NCBI GenBank assembly: GCA_027486655.1
Contig: JAIXOR010000043.1
Span: forward strand, 1 to 64,000
DNA length: 64,000 nucleotides
Reading direction: 5' to 3'
Source of the DNA: Verrucomicrobiaceae bacterium
Lineage (GTDB): Bacteria > Verrucomicrobiota > Verrucomicrobiia > Verrucomicrobiales > Akkermansiaceae
The translations under genes and the position numbers were made by a program. Below are positions 52,649 to 62,258 of this stretch, one piece after another (within the stretch, counting starts at the first letter, position 1; each line of letters opens with the position of its first letter). The notes below the pieces were generated by a model that saw only the letters and a list, made by a program, of their open reading frames with translations, searched no databases and was not told the DNA's origin.

Positions 52649-53215
52649 ATGGACCCGGACCTCGCCATTCTCGAAGTCGAAGAAGCAATGACCAAGTGCG
52701 TCGAATACCTCCAGCATGAGTTCGCCGGCGTCCGCACCGGCAAGGCCAGCCCGGCGCTCATCGAGAACATCGACGTCCACGTCCAGGCCTACGGCGGCGT
52801 GAGCAAGCTCAAGAGCATCGCCGTCATCAGCTCTCCGGAGCCGCGCATGCTCATGGTGCAGCCCTTCGACCCCTCAACCACCCGCGACATTGAGCGGGCG
52901 ATCCGCGAGTGCAAACTCGGCCTCAATCCCGCCGCCGCCGATCGCTCGATCCGCGTGCCCATCCCCGAACTCTCCGAGGAACGCCGCCGCGAGATGGTGA
53001 AACTCATCAAACAACTCGCCGAGGAAGCCAAGGTCCGCCTCCGCGCCGCCCGCAAGGATGGCATGGACGCTGCCAAGAAGATGAAGGCGGACAACTTCAT
53101 CACGGAAGACGGTCAGAAAGACTTCGAAGACGAGGTGCAGCAACTCACCAACAAGTTCACCAAGAAGGTGGACGAACTCGCCGTCGCCAAGGAAGCGGAC
53201 CTGATGAAGGTCTGA
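52649..53215 (+). CDS. frr: Ribosome recycling factor
   Basis: Frr splits post-termination ribosomes together with EF-G. The 188-residue product has the two-domain RRF sequence: EFAGVRTGKASPALIENIDV, the central beta-barrel around ISSPEPRMLMVQPFDPST, and the long C-terminal helical hairpin (IPELSEERRREMVKLIKQLA, VRLRAARKDGMDAAKKMK). The length is right for the family. Confidence 0.96.
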   Translation: MDPDLAILEVEEAMTKCVEYLQHEFAGVRTGKASPALIENIDVHVQAYGGVSKLKSIAVISSPEPRMLMVQPFDPSTTRDIERAIRECKLGLNPAAADRSIRVPIPELSEERRREMVKLIKQLAEEAKVRLRAARKDGMDAAKKMKADNFITEDGQKDFEDEVQQLTNKFTKKVDELAVAKEADLMKV

Positions 53216-53293
53216 TCCGTTCCAACACGGCAAAGGCGGCCGACGGTCATCGCTCCATGTGGCCGCTCCAGATCCCGGGGCCGGGAAGCGGGC

Positions 53294-55009
53294 TCAGGGT
53301 TCCCTTTCGACGCCGGGAGGCAGGGTGATGGAGGATTTTACGGATCCGTCCGCTTGTTTTTCGTGACGGACGTGGATGACGCCCTTGGGGGTGGGATAGG
53401 AACCTTCCGCCCACTGGAGCTTGCCGAGCCTCGGCTCGATGCGGACTTTCGCGAATCCGGGGGCAGCCGGTTGGATGCCGAGCACGTTGCGGCTGAGCCA
53501 GGCGGTGGGGCCTCCCGCCCAGCCGTGGCAGAAACTGTGACGGAATCCGACGTAGCAGTGCGCGCCGAAGTCACCATGGAGGTCCTTCTTGCCGGGCATG
53601 ACCGGTTGGTCGATGCGGCCCGCGTTTTTCGTCCACTCAAGGTCGAAGTCCTCCCAGAAAGTGGTCGCGCCGAAGTCGAGCATGCCACCCCAGTATTGGG
53701 AGATGAAGTCGATGCCGGTCTCGATATCACCGGATTTGGCGAGGGCGTTGAGCACGTAGAACCCGTAGAAAGTACTGAGGTCGCGGGGACCGTCCTTTTT
53801 GAGGAGTTGGGCAACCTGGGCGGGCTCGCGGGCACCGGCGAGGGCAAGCAGGGCGGCGGGAGATTTGCGTCCGCTGGTTTCCGGTTGGTGGCGGCGGAGG
53901 GAGGCGACCGTTTCCCGGCACAGTCGGGCGGTGGCGGCATCGCCGAGGATGTCCATGAGCCGTGCCCCGCTTTCCATGGTGAGGATCATCATGGCCTGGA
54001 GCCCTTCGTGGACGGCGGCCTTGTTTTCAAACGTGGGCCAATCGAGGAAACGCATGCCGTCGAGTTTCTCCCGTCCGTCCGCATCGACGAAGGTGGCCAG
54101 GCGCTTGAGAAGCCGGGTGAGGTAATCGCGCTGGCGGGTGAGGTAGGCGAGATCGCCGTGATGCTGGTACCATTCCTCGTGGATGAGGATCCACCACATC
54201 GAGTAGGAGCTGATGCCATTCATCCACGAAGTGACCGGGGTGACGTCACGGGTGAGGTCGAGGCTGGCGGGCACGACTTCGTTGGCACCGAAGACCGCGT
54301 TGATCACACTGACCTCGGGATGCATGTCGCCGAGCCAGACGAGGCGGTCGCGTTTGATGCCGTCCCAGAGGTAGTCCTGCATGTTGAGGTGGACGGTGTA
54401 GGCACCGGTGGACCAGATGCGATCCAGCCGCGTGTCCGAGCAACGGAAGGACCCGAGGTAGGGCACGTCCCGCAGGGTGAGGATGGCGCGGACCTGGCTG
54501 AGTTGGAGATCGATGCGCGGGTCCGTGTTATCGATGCGGACGAAGCGGAATCCGCTGGGGCCGATGGTGGTTTTGCCGAGCCAGGGCAGGCGGACGGTTT
54601 GATCGCGCAGGGCGTGGTCGTTCTGGGCGCCGCGTTCGCCAATCTCGGCCATGGTTTCGGAAACGGACTCGCCGAAGCGCACGCGCACCGGAGGAGTGTC
54701 CTTCTCCTTGGTCATGGGGGTGAAGAGTTCCACCGATCCGGTGATTTCCACGCCGAAGTCGATGACGATGCCGGCCCCCGGCTTGAGGGTGAGCGGAGGC
54801 GAGGGATCCTCGAGCACCGCCTGTCCGGATTTGGGACGGAGGAGATGATCCTCGTTGGCAACGCCGTTGGCGGATTTCCAGACGACCTTCACCGGAGGAA
54901 CCACGAACTGGGAGAGCGGGCTCTTCACCGGGGTGGCGGGAAACCCGGGGGGCAACGCGTGCAAAGGAGATGCGAGCAGGAGCGGGATCAAGAGGAGGTG
55001 GGTTTTCAT
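53294..55009 (-). CDS. GH78-like alpha-L-rhamnosidase-family protein of the rhamnose cluster
   Basis: The 571-residue product has a signal peptide (HLLLIPLLLASPLHA), a beta-sandwich N-terminal region and an (alpha/alpha)6 barrel. The catalytic region reads LWDGIKRDRLVWLGDMHPE, the form found in a divergent subgroup of GH78 relatives that differ from the D-x-x-R-x-E-R type at 48281-50071. Activity on rhamnosides is likely but not proven. It is the last gene of the minus-strand rhaA cluster, 29 bp after a 55-residue membrane protein. Confidence 0.72.
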   Translation of the reverse strand: MKTHLLLIPLLLASPLHALPPGFPATPVKSPLSQFVVPPVKVVWKSANGVANEDHLLRPKSGQAVLEDPSPPLTLKPGAGIVIDFGVEITGSVELFTPMTKEKDTPPVRVRFGESVSETMAEIGERGAQNDHALRDQTVRLPWLGKTTIGPSGFRFVRIDNTDPRIDLQLSQVRAILTLRDVPYLGSFRCSDTRLDRIWSTGAYTVHLNMQDYLWDGIKRDRLVWLGDMHPEVSVINAVFGANEVVPASLDLTRDVTPVTSWMNGISSYSMWWILIHEEWYQHHGDLAYLTRQRDYLTRLLKRLATFVDADGREKLDGMRFLDWPTFENKAAVHEGLQAMMILTMESGARLMDILGDAATARLCRETVASLRRHQPETSGRKSPAALLALAGAREPAQVAQLLKKDGPRDLSTFYGFYVLNALAKSGDIETGIDFISQYWGGMLDFGATTFWEDFDLEWTKNAGRIDQPVMPGKKDLHGDFGAHCYVGFRHSFCHGWAGGPTAWLSRNVLGIQPAAPGFAKVRIEPRLGKLQWAEGSYPTPKGVIHVRHEKQADGSVKSSITLPPGVEREP

Positions 55010-55038
55010 CCAGGTGCCGTAAGCGGGGATTTCGGAGC

Positions 55039-55206
55039 TCACTCGGACTTCATCCACATCGGCGCGGTGATGAACCACACAATGCAGGACACGAGCATGG
55101 TGATCTTCATGGGCGGCTGTTCAATGTGGCCGAGCATGAAGAGCAACGGGGGGACGATCGTGCCGACGAGGGCGAGCACGCCGATGGGAAGGGCCAGGGT
55201 TTTCAT
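55039..55206 (-). CDS. 55-residue two-helix membrane protein next to the NCS1 permease
   Basis: This small ORF reads MKTLALPIGVLALVGTIVPP, then LLFMLGHIEQPPMK, then a second helix ITMLVSCIVWFITAPMWMK and SE. Two membrane helices joined by a short loop fill the protein. It starts 19 bp after the permease stop and ends 29 bp before the GH78-like gene, so it lies in the same transcript. Small membrane proteins beside transporters often act as accessory subunits (YhdT beside PanF is one example), and that role is inferred here. Homology is unknown to me. Confidence 0.7.
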   Translation of the reverse strand: MKTLALPIGVLALVGTIVPPLLFMLGHIEQPPMKITMLVSCIVWFITAPMWMKSE

Positions 55207-55225
55207 GGGCAAGGAGACGGAAGGA

Positions 55226-56605
55226 TCAGGCGCGGGCCGGCTTGGGACCGATGAGCTTGGACAGGATCACATACAGCACGCCGCTGCCGAGCCAGACAGG
55301 CAGGGTGGCGTAGGTGGGCAGAGGCATCTTGAAGAATCCCACGGACCAGTAGCCGATCGCCGCGGGAACGATCCAAGCGAGCAGGGCGGCGAGATTGAAC
55401 GACGATCCGGAACGCTCGGCGGGATCCCGCGCGATTCCGAGTTTGTCCGCCAGATAGACGTCCACCACGATGATCGCACCGACCGGGGCGAGGACCATGC
55501 CGTAGATGCCGACGAAATCGAGCAGCTTCATGGCAAAGGCGGGGAAGAGCCCGGCGATGGTGCAGACCAAGCCGGCGATGATCGTGGCGGTATTGCGCGA
55601 GATCGAGGGCACCATGCCCTGGAAGGCGAGACCTGCGCGGTAGATGGTCGGGTTGGCGGTGGTCCATCCGGCGATGACCACACAGATCAGGCCGGTGAGT
55701 CCCACGGCATCGTCCACGATGGGACCTGGAGCGACGCTGGCCTTCTCCCCGAACTGCTGCACCTGATAGGCGAAGAGCAGGGAGGCGGCGATCCATGCGA
55801 CGCAGTGGCCGAGATACATCCCCGCGGCGGGAGCCCATCCGCACGACGGCTTTTTCGCGTAGCGGAGCACGGTCATGTCGCTCATGCCCATGTGGACGGC
55901 GGCGTTGCAGAACCAGGCGAAAAAGAAGACCCCCCAGAAGCCGATCTTGGGATTTCCATTCTGTGGCACGCCGGTCCAGATGTGCGAAAGCTCGGTGGAG
56001 CTGAGCTTCGGGATGGTGGCGATGGCGCAGGCGGCAAAGACGAGGAACATCCAGGGGGCGGCGTAGTTCGCGACGCGGGCGACCACGCTATAGCCCTTGA
56101 GGGCCACGGCGGTCATCGCCACGCCCAACAGCACCACGATGGCGCTCCAGGCGAAGCCGGTGGGCATCATGTCGGAGAAGCCGGGCATCCTCACTTCCGG
56201 AAACGGCACACCCACCGCCGTGGCGGAGACCGTGACCATCGCTCCGGCCAGGAAGCAGAACAGGAGTCCATTGGCGAAGTTGTAGATCGTCACCAGCTTG
56301 CGCCCGCAGATCTTCTCCAGCTTGTGATAGAGCGTGAAGCGCAGCTTCATCGAGACCGGGGTGGTCAGATACCGCCAGGTGAGGACGGCAGCGAGGTTTC
56401 CTAACAGAAGCCCCAGGATGAGATCCCCGGCCCCGACGCCGTAGGCGACGAACAGCGGCCCGATCATGAACTCGGTGCCCGCGGTGTGCTCGCCGGCATA
56501 CATGCCCCAGAATGAGGAGGGACCCTTGAGCGCCTTGTCAGGAACCCGCTCGTTTTCGTATTCGTTGACGGAAGGATCCTCCGTGTCGTGCCCGGCGTCG
56601 GTCAT
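55226..56605 (-). CDS. NCS1/cytosine-permease-family transporter, candidate L-rhamnose transporter
   Basis: The 459-residue product has twelve hydrophobic helices and the NCS1 pattern: WGMYAGEHTAGTEFMIGPLF at helix 1, AYGVGAGDLILGLLLGNLAA, WSAIVVLLGVAMTAVALKGY and GMVLAPVGAIIVVDVYLADK. Family members carry cytosine, purines, hydantoins or allantoin with Na+ or H+. Here it lies 33 bp downstream of rhaA and upstream of a GH78-like gene, so the natural substrate may be L-rhamnose or a related sugar; no canonical rhamnose carrier is in the window. A TTA codon in TGTTAG context is at 56401-56406. Confidence 0.82.
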   Translation of the reverse strand: MTDAGHDTEDPSVNEYENERVPDKALKGPSSFWGMYAGEHTAGTEFMIGPLFVAYGVGAGDLILGLLLGNLAAVLTWRYLTTPVSMKLRFTLYHKLEKICGRKLVTIYNFANGLLFCFLAGAMVTVSATAVGVPFPEVRMPGFSDMMPTGFAWSAIVVLLGVAMTAVALKGYSVVARVANYAAPWMFLVFAACAIATIPKLSSTELSHIWTGVPQNGNPKIGFWGVFFFAWFCNAAVHMGMSDMTVLRYAKKPSCGWAPAAGMYLGHCVAWIAASLLFAYQVQQFGEKASVAPGPIVDDAVGLTGLICVVIAGWTTANPTIYRAGLAFQGMVPSISRNTATIIAGLVCTIAGLFPAFAMKLLDFVGIYGMVLAPVGAIIVVDVYLADKLGIARDPAERSGSSFNLAALLAWIVPAAIGYWSVGFFKMPLPTYATLPVWLGSGVLYVILSKLIGPKPARA

Positions 56606-56638
56606 GGGTTTTGAGGTGGGGTTTCCGGCCTTGCGGGA

Positions 56639-57904
56639 TCAGCGCTTGGAGAGCACGGCGGCTTCGTAGGAGCGGACCTCCGCCAGCCACGAGTTGCCGG
56701 CGGGGACTCCCTGGGTTTCGCAATAGGCGTCCCACACGGCACCCCAGGGCAGGCCCTTGGCGTCTTCCATCAGCGCGAGGCGGCCGGTGAGGTCGCCGGC
56801 CTTCTCGGCCTCGCGAAGCGCGGGGGGCTCGAGCAGGGCGATGAGCAGTGCCTTGAGCGTGTTGCGGGTGCCGATGGTCCAGGCGGCGATGCGGTTGATC
56901 GAGGCATCGAAGAAATCCAGTCCGATGTGCGTGCGGGCGAGCAGTTTGTTTCTCACCAGTTCGTTGGCGATGGCCTGGAGCGCGTCATCGAGGGTGACGA
57001 CGTGGTCCGAGTCCCAACGCACGCCGCGGCTGACGTGGAGAAGGATTTCGGGGACGAACATGAGGGCGGAGCTGAGCTTGTCCGCAATGCCTTCCGTGGG
57101 ATGGAAGTGGCCGGCATCGAGGCAGAGCACCTTCTGGTTCTTGATGGCGTAGCCCATGTAGAACTCGTGCGAGCCGACGACATAACTCTCGCTGCCGATG
57201 CCGAAGAGCTTGCTCTCGACCGCATCGAGGTGGTGCTTGGGGCTGAGGGGTTTGGCAAAGACCTTGTCGAGAGAATCCTCCAGCCGCTGCCGGGGAGCGA
57301 GACGATCGACCGGGGTGTCCTTGAAGCCATCGGGGATCCAGACGTTGGTGACGGTGGCGGAGCCGAGGGACTTGCCCATGTAGGCACCGATCTCACGAGA
57401 GCGGATGCAGTGCTCGATCCAGAAATCGCGGATGCCCTTTTTCGGGTGGGACAGAGTGAAACCATCCGCGGCTTTCGGGTGGGAGAAGCAGGTCGGGTTG
57501 AAGTCCATGCCCATGCCATTTGCCTTGGCCCAGTCCACCCAGCCTTTGAAATGCTTGGGCTCGATCTGATCGCGGTCCACCTTGACGCCGCCGAACTCGC
57601 CGTAGAACGCGTGCAGGTTGAGGCGGTGCTTGCCGGGGATGAGGGAGAGTGCCTTGTCGAGGTCGGCACGGAGTTCATCCGGGGTGCGGGCTTTGCCGGG
57701 GTAGTTGCCGGTGACGGCGATGCCGCCGCTGAGTTCACCACCGGAGGTCTCGAAGCCACCGACGTCGTCGCCCTGCCAGCAGTGCAGCGAGATCGGGATG
57801 CGTGCGAGGGCCGCCATGGCGGCTTCGGTGTCCACGCCCATGTCGGCGTAGCGGGATTTGGCGGCGGAATACGACTGGGCGATGAGTTTCGAGGACTTGG
57901 CCAT
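56639..57904 (-). CDS. rhaA: L-rhamnose isomerase
   Basis: RhaA converts L-rhamnose to L-rhamnulose. The 421-residue product has the RhaA pattern: [20 protein letters not shown] (metal/substrate region), [60 protein letters not shown] and [20 protein letters not shown]. The metal ligands Glu, Asp, His and Asp are in place. The ATG is at 57902-57904; the longest frame adds about 380 residues of unrelated antisense sequence. It is the first gene of a cluster of permease, small membrane protein and GH78-like enzyme. rhaB (kinase) and rhaD (aldolase) are absent here. Confidence 0.95.
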   Translation of the reverse strand: MAKSSKLIAQSYSAAKSRYADMGVDTEAAMAALARIPISLHCWQGDDVGGFETSGGELSGGIAVTGNYPGKARTPDELRADLDKALSLIPGKHRLNLHAFYGEFGGVKVDRDQIEPKHFKGWVDWAKANGMGMDFNPTCFSHPKAADGFTLSHPKKGIRDFWIEHCIRSREIGAYMGKSLGSATVTNVWIPDGFKDTPVDRLAPRQRLEDSLDKVFAKPLSPKHHLDAVESKLFGIGSESYVVGSHEFYMGYAIKNQKVLCLDAGHFHPTEGIADKLSSALMFVPEILLHVSRGVRWDSDHVVTLDDALQAIANELVRNKLLARTHIGLDFFDASINRIAAWTIGTRNTLKALLIALLEPPALREAEKAGDLTGRLALMEDAKGLPWGAVWDAYCETQGVPAGNSWLAEVRSYEAAVLSKR

Positions 57905-57928
57905 GATGGGATGAGCGGGTTTGTGAGG

Positions 57929-57946
57929 CTCCCGTTTTATCGGGAG
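57929..57946. promoter_or_regulatory. Inverted repeat in the rhaA-AraC intergenic region
   Basis: CTCCCG-TTTTAT-CGGGAG, a perfect 6-bp inverted repeat around an AT-rich centre, lies between the divergent rhaA and AraC genes. The position suits an operator of the AraC regulator. AraC proteins usually prefer direct repeats, so a short hairpin in the rhaA leader is an alternative. Confidence 0.4.
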
Positions 57947-57997
57947 GGCGAAAGAAAAACCTCCACTGTATTGCCAAAAACCAGCACGATCGCGCCA

Positions 57998-58861
57998 ATG
58001 AAGCGCATCCTCAGGAACGACGACTGGTTTCACCCGGATGGATTCCCGATCAGCATCGAGCGGAGGGAACCCCAGGAGGACTTCGAGCCGCACGCCCATG
58101 AGTTCGCCGAGTTGGTGATCGTCACGGGCGGCAAGGGCCTGCATGTGACCGGCGGGGATTCCTGGGAGCTGACGGCAGGCGACGTCTTTGTGATCGCCGG
58201 GCCGCGGGAGCATGAATACCGGGACCTGAGGGATTTGCGGCTGGTGAATCTGCTCTATCAGCCGAACCAGCTGAAGATCCGGCTGCTCGACCTGCCATCG
58301 GTGGCCGGGTATCACGCCCTGTTCACCCTCGGCCCGAACCGCCGGCAGAAGGTGACCGCCAAGGCGCCGCTGCATCTCAAGGGTCGGGAACTGGCACGGG
58401 TGACCGCGCTGGTGGACCGATTGGAGGAAGAGCTCAAGGGGCGTGAGCCGGGCTTCGGTTTCATGGCGATGGCGGCCTTCATGCAGATCATCGGCGAGCT
58501 TTCGCGATGCTATGGCCGGAGTCCATCGCCGGACGGGCGGGCCCTGCTCCGCGTGGGCGAGGCACTGTCCCATCTGGAACGAAACATCCAGAACGAGGTG
58601 GATCTGGAGGAATTGGCCAGCATCGCCCACATGTCCCGGAGGAGCTTTCTGCGCGTCTTCCAATCGGCCACCGGCACCTCGCCATTGGCCTGGTTGATCG
58701 ATCGACGGATCGAGCGGGCCTGTTCGATGCTGCGGCACACGGATTTGCGGATCACTGAAATCGCCTTCGAGGTCGGATTCAACGACAGCAATTATTTCAC
58801 CCGCCAGTTTCGCAAGGCGGTGGGGCAGTCTCCGCGAGAGTACCGGCTGAAACGGGGTTGA
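57998..58861 (+). CDS. AraC-family regulator of the rhamnose cluster (RhaR/RhaS-like)
   Basis: The 287-residue product has an N-terminal cupin sensor domain with the sugar-binding pattern [20 protein letters not shown] and [20 protein letters not shown], and a C-terminal pair of helix-turn-helix motifs ([20 protein letters not shown] and [20 protein letters not shown]). This is the architecture of RhaR and RhaS. It is divergent from rhaA across 93 bp, and is the most likely L-rhamnose-responsive activator. Confidence 0.88.
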   Translation: MKRILRNDDWFHPDGFPISIERREPQEDFEPHAHEFAELVIVTGGKGLHVTGGDSWELTAGDVFVIAGPREHEYRDLRDLRLVNLLYQPNQLKIRLLDLPSVAGYHALFTLGPNRRQKVTAKAPLHLKGRELARVTALVDRLEEELKGREPGFGFMAMAAFMQIIGELSRCYGRSPSPDGRALLRVGEALSHLERNIQNEVDLEELASIAHMSRRSFLRVFQSATGTSPLAWLIDRRIERACSMLRHTDLRITEIAFEVGFNDSNYFTRQFRKAVGQSPREYRLKRG

Positions 58862-58913
58862 ACCACCGAGCAATCTTGCTTGAGGTCCGGCGGTTCCGCG
58901 CCAAAGCTGGATC

Positions 58914-59969
58914 ATGCCGAAGTTGAGCTCCCCCACCCTGCGCGCCTGTTTTGCCTTGCTGGCCTTCGCCGTGTCAGCGGTCGGCGAAGTGCCGCCAATC
59001 CGACCGGGCAGACCGTGGAACGATGTGAAGGGAAACCTGATCAACGCGCATGGTTTCTGTGTCCTGGAGCATGGCGGGCGTTTTTATTGGTTCGGTTCCC
59101 GCAAGATCCCGGGAAGGAACGAATCGGAGAAGAACGAGGCCGGGGTGGCGTGTTACTCAAGCACCGACCTTGCAAACTGGACGGATGAGGGCCTGGTGCT
59201 CGACAAGTCGGCTCCCGGCATGCACCCGGAGGTGGCCCAAGCCGGGATTCTCGACCGCCCGAAAGCCGTTTTCAATCCGCGGAACGGAAAGTTCGTGTTG
59301 TATTTCAAACTCTATCCGCCGGAAGCCTCGGGAAACACCTCCGGCACCTCGGTTGCCTACACCGGAGTGGCGGATTCGCCGAAAGCGACCGGGCCCTTCG
59401 AGTATCGCGGGAAGTTCCTCGGCGGCGGCGGGCCGCAGGGTTCCGGAGACTTTGCGATCTATCAGGAGGAATCGGGCATCCACCACATCTGTGTGAGAAA
59501 ACCGGACAAGGTCCTGGTCACGGCGAGGATGACCGAGGACGGCCTGCGCCCAGCAAGTCCTTATGTTCCGATGGACGGAGTGACGCTGCACACGGAGGCC
59601 CCCGTGCTCATCCGCCGGGAGGGCCGCTACCACCTGATCGGGTCCGGCAGCACCGGATGGAAGCCGAACCCCGCCCGCTCGTTCTCCGCGGAGCGAATCG
59701 AGGGCCCCTACGTTTCCACTGGCAATCCCTGCCGCGGCACCAACCCGGAAAACGGGCTGGGTCCCGAGCTTGCGTTTGGCGGGCAGAGCACCCACGCGTT
59801 TTCCTACAAGACCGCTGCCGGGGAAACCCGCTGGGTGGCCATGTTCGACATCTGGAAACCCTCCGATCCGGTGAACTCCGGCTACATCTGGCTGCCACTG
59901 AATTTCGACCAGGGAAAACCCGTCATCGAGTGGCAGGATGCGTGGACTCCCGAGGTCGGCGCGAAGTGA
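58914..59969 (+). CDS. Secreted GH43-like glycosidase-fold protein
   Basis: The 351-residue product has a signal peptide ([15 protein letters not shown]) and a five-bladed propeller pattern: [66 protein letters not shown] and [20 protein letters not shown]. The motif order is that of the GH43 clan, close to the beta-galactan-active members. The catalytic Asp/Glu residues cannot be assigned with certainty from sequence alone. It follows the AraC gene by 52 bp. Confidence 0.75.
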   Translation: MPKLSSPTLRACFALLAFAVSAVGEVPPIRPGRPWNDVKGNLINAHGFCVLEHGGRFYWFGSRKIPGRNESEKNEAGVACYSSTDLANWTDEGLVLDKSAPGMHPEVAQAGILDRPKAVFNPRNGKFVLYFKLYPPEASGNTSGTSVAYTGVADSPKATGPFEYRGKFLGGGGPQGSGDFAIYQEESGIHHICVRKPDKVLVTARMTEDGLRPASPYVPMDGVTLHTEAPVLIRREGRYHLIGSGSTGWKPNPARSFSAERIEGPYVSTGNPCRGTNPENGLGPELAFGGQSTHAFSYKTAAGETRWVAMFDIWKPSDPVNSGYIWLPLNFDQGKPVIEWQDAWTPEVGAK

Positions 59970-60000
59970 GCACTGACCGGATCCAACAAAAACCGCGGCT

Positions 60001-60816
60001 TCACTCGAAGGCCGCGCCGGTGACGAAGATCATCGCATCGTGTTTCACGGTACCGTCATACATGCCCCAGCGGAACCCGGTCTGCCCGGCGGGGCGCTCG
60101 TAGAACCCCTCACCCACCTTGCGGCCATCGAAGAACACTTCGTAGTCGCGGCCGTTGTCGCGCACCTTGAGATCGAAGCTTTTGCCGGTCATGGCGCGGG
60201 CGATCACGACGTCCTTGCCGTGCCTCCGGTGGTTGAGCGTGATGTCACCGGAATCGGATAGATTGATCATGACCGCCCAGTCGTTGAGCTGGTTTTTCAC
60301 CTGGAAGATCGAGCAGACGTGGGGTTGGACGATGGTGAAGGTGCCGCGCCACTCATGCCAGGGCCCCTGTGTCCAGGTGAGGCGGCTGAAGGCTTCGATC
60401 CGCGCGGCGCCTTTGCGGGCGTTGCGGACATTGTGCTCGCCCTTGAAGAGTCGGAACACCTGGGTGCCGCCATCCTCCTGATACCAGCGGGTCCATTTGG
60501 AGAAATCCTTCCGCTGGATCGAACTGTGGCAAAGCGTGTGAATGCAGATGGCGGCGGGAATCGATGAAGCACGCTTGCCACCGCGACCGATCCGGGCGGC
60601 ATCCACCTCGATCTTCGAACCCGTGACACCGGCATTCGAGTTCTTGCCAAGCGGGAACCGGCCTTGGGCGAGAAGCTCCTCGAACGTGGGATCCTCGCCA
60701 ACCCGGCGGTAGAGTGGCGGCTGTTCATCGCCGACCGCCGGAGCCACAGCGGCGACCTCGGCAAAGACTCCGTTGGGCGTGATCAAGGACAGGAGGAGGA
60801 TCGGCAGGAATTTCAC
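60001..60816 (-). CDS. Secreted concanavalin-lectin-fold protein, polysaccharide-lyase-like
   Basis: A GTG start at 60814-60816 gives a 271-residue product with a signal peptide (FLPILLLSLITPNGVFA). The C-terminal half (WAVMINLSDSGDITLNHRRH, then FDLKVRDNGRDYEVFFDGRK, then GQTGFRWGMYDGTVKHDAMI) is a beta-sandwich of the concanavalin type, as in heparin lyase I-like and alginate lyase-like enzymes. The closing F-R-W-G-x-Y motif favours that group. No substrate can be named. It is convergent with the GH43-like gene. Confidence 0.6.
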   Translation of the reverse strand: MKFLPILLLSLITPNGVFAEVAAVAPAVGDEQPPLYRRVGEDPTFEELLAQGRFPLGKNSNAGVTGSKIEVDAARIGRGGKRASSIPAAICIHTLCHSSIQRKDFSKWTRWYQEDGGTQVFRLFKGEHNVRNARKGAARIEAFSRLTWTQGPWHEWRGTFTIVQPHVCSIFQVKNQLNDWAVMINLSDSGDITLNHRRHGKDVVIARAMTGKSFDLKVRDNGRDYEVFFDGRKVGEGFYERPAGQTGFRWGMYDGTVKHDAMIFVTGAAFE

Positions 60817-60959
60817 AGGCGGATTTCTGGGGATTCCGCAGGATACCGGACGGCCCTGTCCTGTCCACCCCAACCCGCGGTTCCCGTGAATCCGGTAGAG
60901 GCAGGTGAAACGACACCCGAAACCACGGCGTAGCTGGGTGAACCCGAATCCGCATCCTC

Positions 60960-62240
60960 ATGAATCGCACCACCTCGCGCAGAGAGTTCATCAAAAAGAC
61001 CGCCGTGGTTTTCGGCATGCCCGCCATCATTCCGGGCAGTGCGCTCGGTTTGAACGGCAGCGTGGCTCCGAGCAACCGCATCAGCATGGCCGCCATCGGC
61101 ATCGGCCCGCGCGGGCGGCTGGTCTTGTCGCACTTCCTGAAGGCTCCGGATGCGAGATTCGTCACCGTTTGCGACGTGCAGAAGGCCAACCGCCGCACCG
61201 CGAAAATGATGGTGGACCGGGCTTACGGCAACGAGGACTGCACCGTCACCCCGGATCTGACGGAGGTGCTCGCCCGCAAGGACATCGATGCGGTCATGAT
61301 CGCCACCGGCGACCGCTGGCACGGAGTGGCAAGCATCCTCGCCGCCAAGGCAGGCAAGGACATTTACTCGGAAAAGCCCTGTGCCATCACCATGGCGGAA
61401 AGCCGTGAGATCGATGAAGCCGTCACCCTTTACGGCCGCGTTTTCCAAGCCGGCACCCAGCGCCGCACCGTGCCGAACTTCCGCTTCGCGGTGGAGCTCG
61501 CGCGGGAGGGCAAACTCGGGGCGATCCACACCGTGCACGCCTCGATCAACAAACTCCAGGAAACCTTCGACTGGACGCCCGCCGATCCGGAGCCTGCCGT
61601 GGATGACGTCGATTGGGACCGCTGGCTCGGCCCCGCACCCTGGCGCCCGTACCACCAGAACCTCGTCCGCGGCGGCTGGAGGGGTCACCACGATTTCGAT
61701 GCGGGCGGCAGGCTTCTGGACTGGGGCTGCCACACCGTGGACCTCTGCCAATGGGCGGTCGGCATGGACGGCAGCAGCCCGGTCGAGTTCGAACCGGACG
61801 GGCAGACCATCCGCGCGAAGTATGCCAATGGCGTCCGCCTCGTCATGCGCCTGGGTGGATTCAACAACGAAGGGGATTGGCTCGGACTCGGCACCTGCCC
61901 GGTCCGTTTCGAAGGCTCGGACGGCTGGGTGGAAACCGGGGACCACGGCAAGATGGCGGCAAATCCCGCATCGTTGTTAGAGAACTCCGGGATCCCGGAA
62001 GCCCCCGGCACCGATCCGGACCATCATGTCCGCGAGTTCCTCGATTGTGTCAAAACCCGCGGCACCACCTCGTGCAACGCCTCGAACATGAGGAGCACCC
62101 ACGTCGCCTGCCATGCGGCCGCGATCGCGGTGAGGCTCGGCAGAAAGCTGGTCTTCGATCCCGCCACCGAATCCTTCCCGCACGACGAGCAGGCCAACCG
62201 CCTGCGCAGCCGCGCCCGCCGCTCACCCTGGCATGCCTGA
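60960..62240 (+). CDS. Tat-exported Gfo/Idh/MocA-family oxidoreductase
   Basis: The 426-residue product starts with a twin-arginine signal (TTSRREFIKKTAVVFGMPAI). It then has the NAD-binding fold (ISMAAIGIGPRGRLVLSHFL, FVTVCDVQ), the lysine motif SEKPCAITMAESREIDEAV and a C-terminal alpha/beta domain with DFDAGGRLLDWGCHTVDLCQ. Such enzymes oxidise sugar hydroxyls with a tightly bound NAD. It precedes the HEAT-DUF1080 gene by 18 bp and the two probably form an operon. DUF1080 enzymes act on 3-keto-sugars, so oxidation at C3 is the plausible reaction. Confidence 0.85.
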   Translation: MNRTTSRREFIKKTAVVFGMPAIIPGSALGLNGSVAPSNRISMAAIGIGPRGRLVLSHFLKAPDARFVTVCDVQKANRRTAKMMVDRAYGNEDCTVTPDLTEVLARKDIDAVMIATGDRWHGVASILAAKAGKDIYSEKPCAITMAESREIDEAVTLYGRVFQAGTQRRTVPNFRFAVELAREGKLGAIHTVHASINKLQETFDWTPADPEPAVDDVDWDRWLGPAPWRPYHQNLVRGGWRGHHDFDAGGRLLDWGCHTVDLCQWAVGMDGSSPVEFEPDGQTIRAKYANGVRLVMRLGGFNNEGDWLGLGTCPVRFEGSDGWVETGDHGKMAANPASLLENSGIPEAPGTDPDHHVREFLDCVKTRGTTSCNASNMRSTHVACHAAAIAVRLGRKLVFDPATESFPHDEQANRLRSRARRSPWHA

Positions 62241-62258
62241 AAAACCCGGACCCACGCC

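Noticed and set aside
53354..56404. A 1016-codon open frame on the plus strand
   Set aside because: It lies antisense to the GH78-like gene, the small membrane protein and the permease, crossing all their boundaries. Such shadows are common in this GC-rich sequence.
57905..59044. N-terminal extension of rhaA
   Set aside because: The extended frame is antisense to the AraC regulator; the ATG at 57904 starts the isomerase domain exactly.
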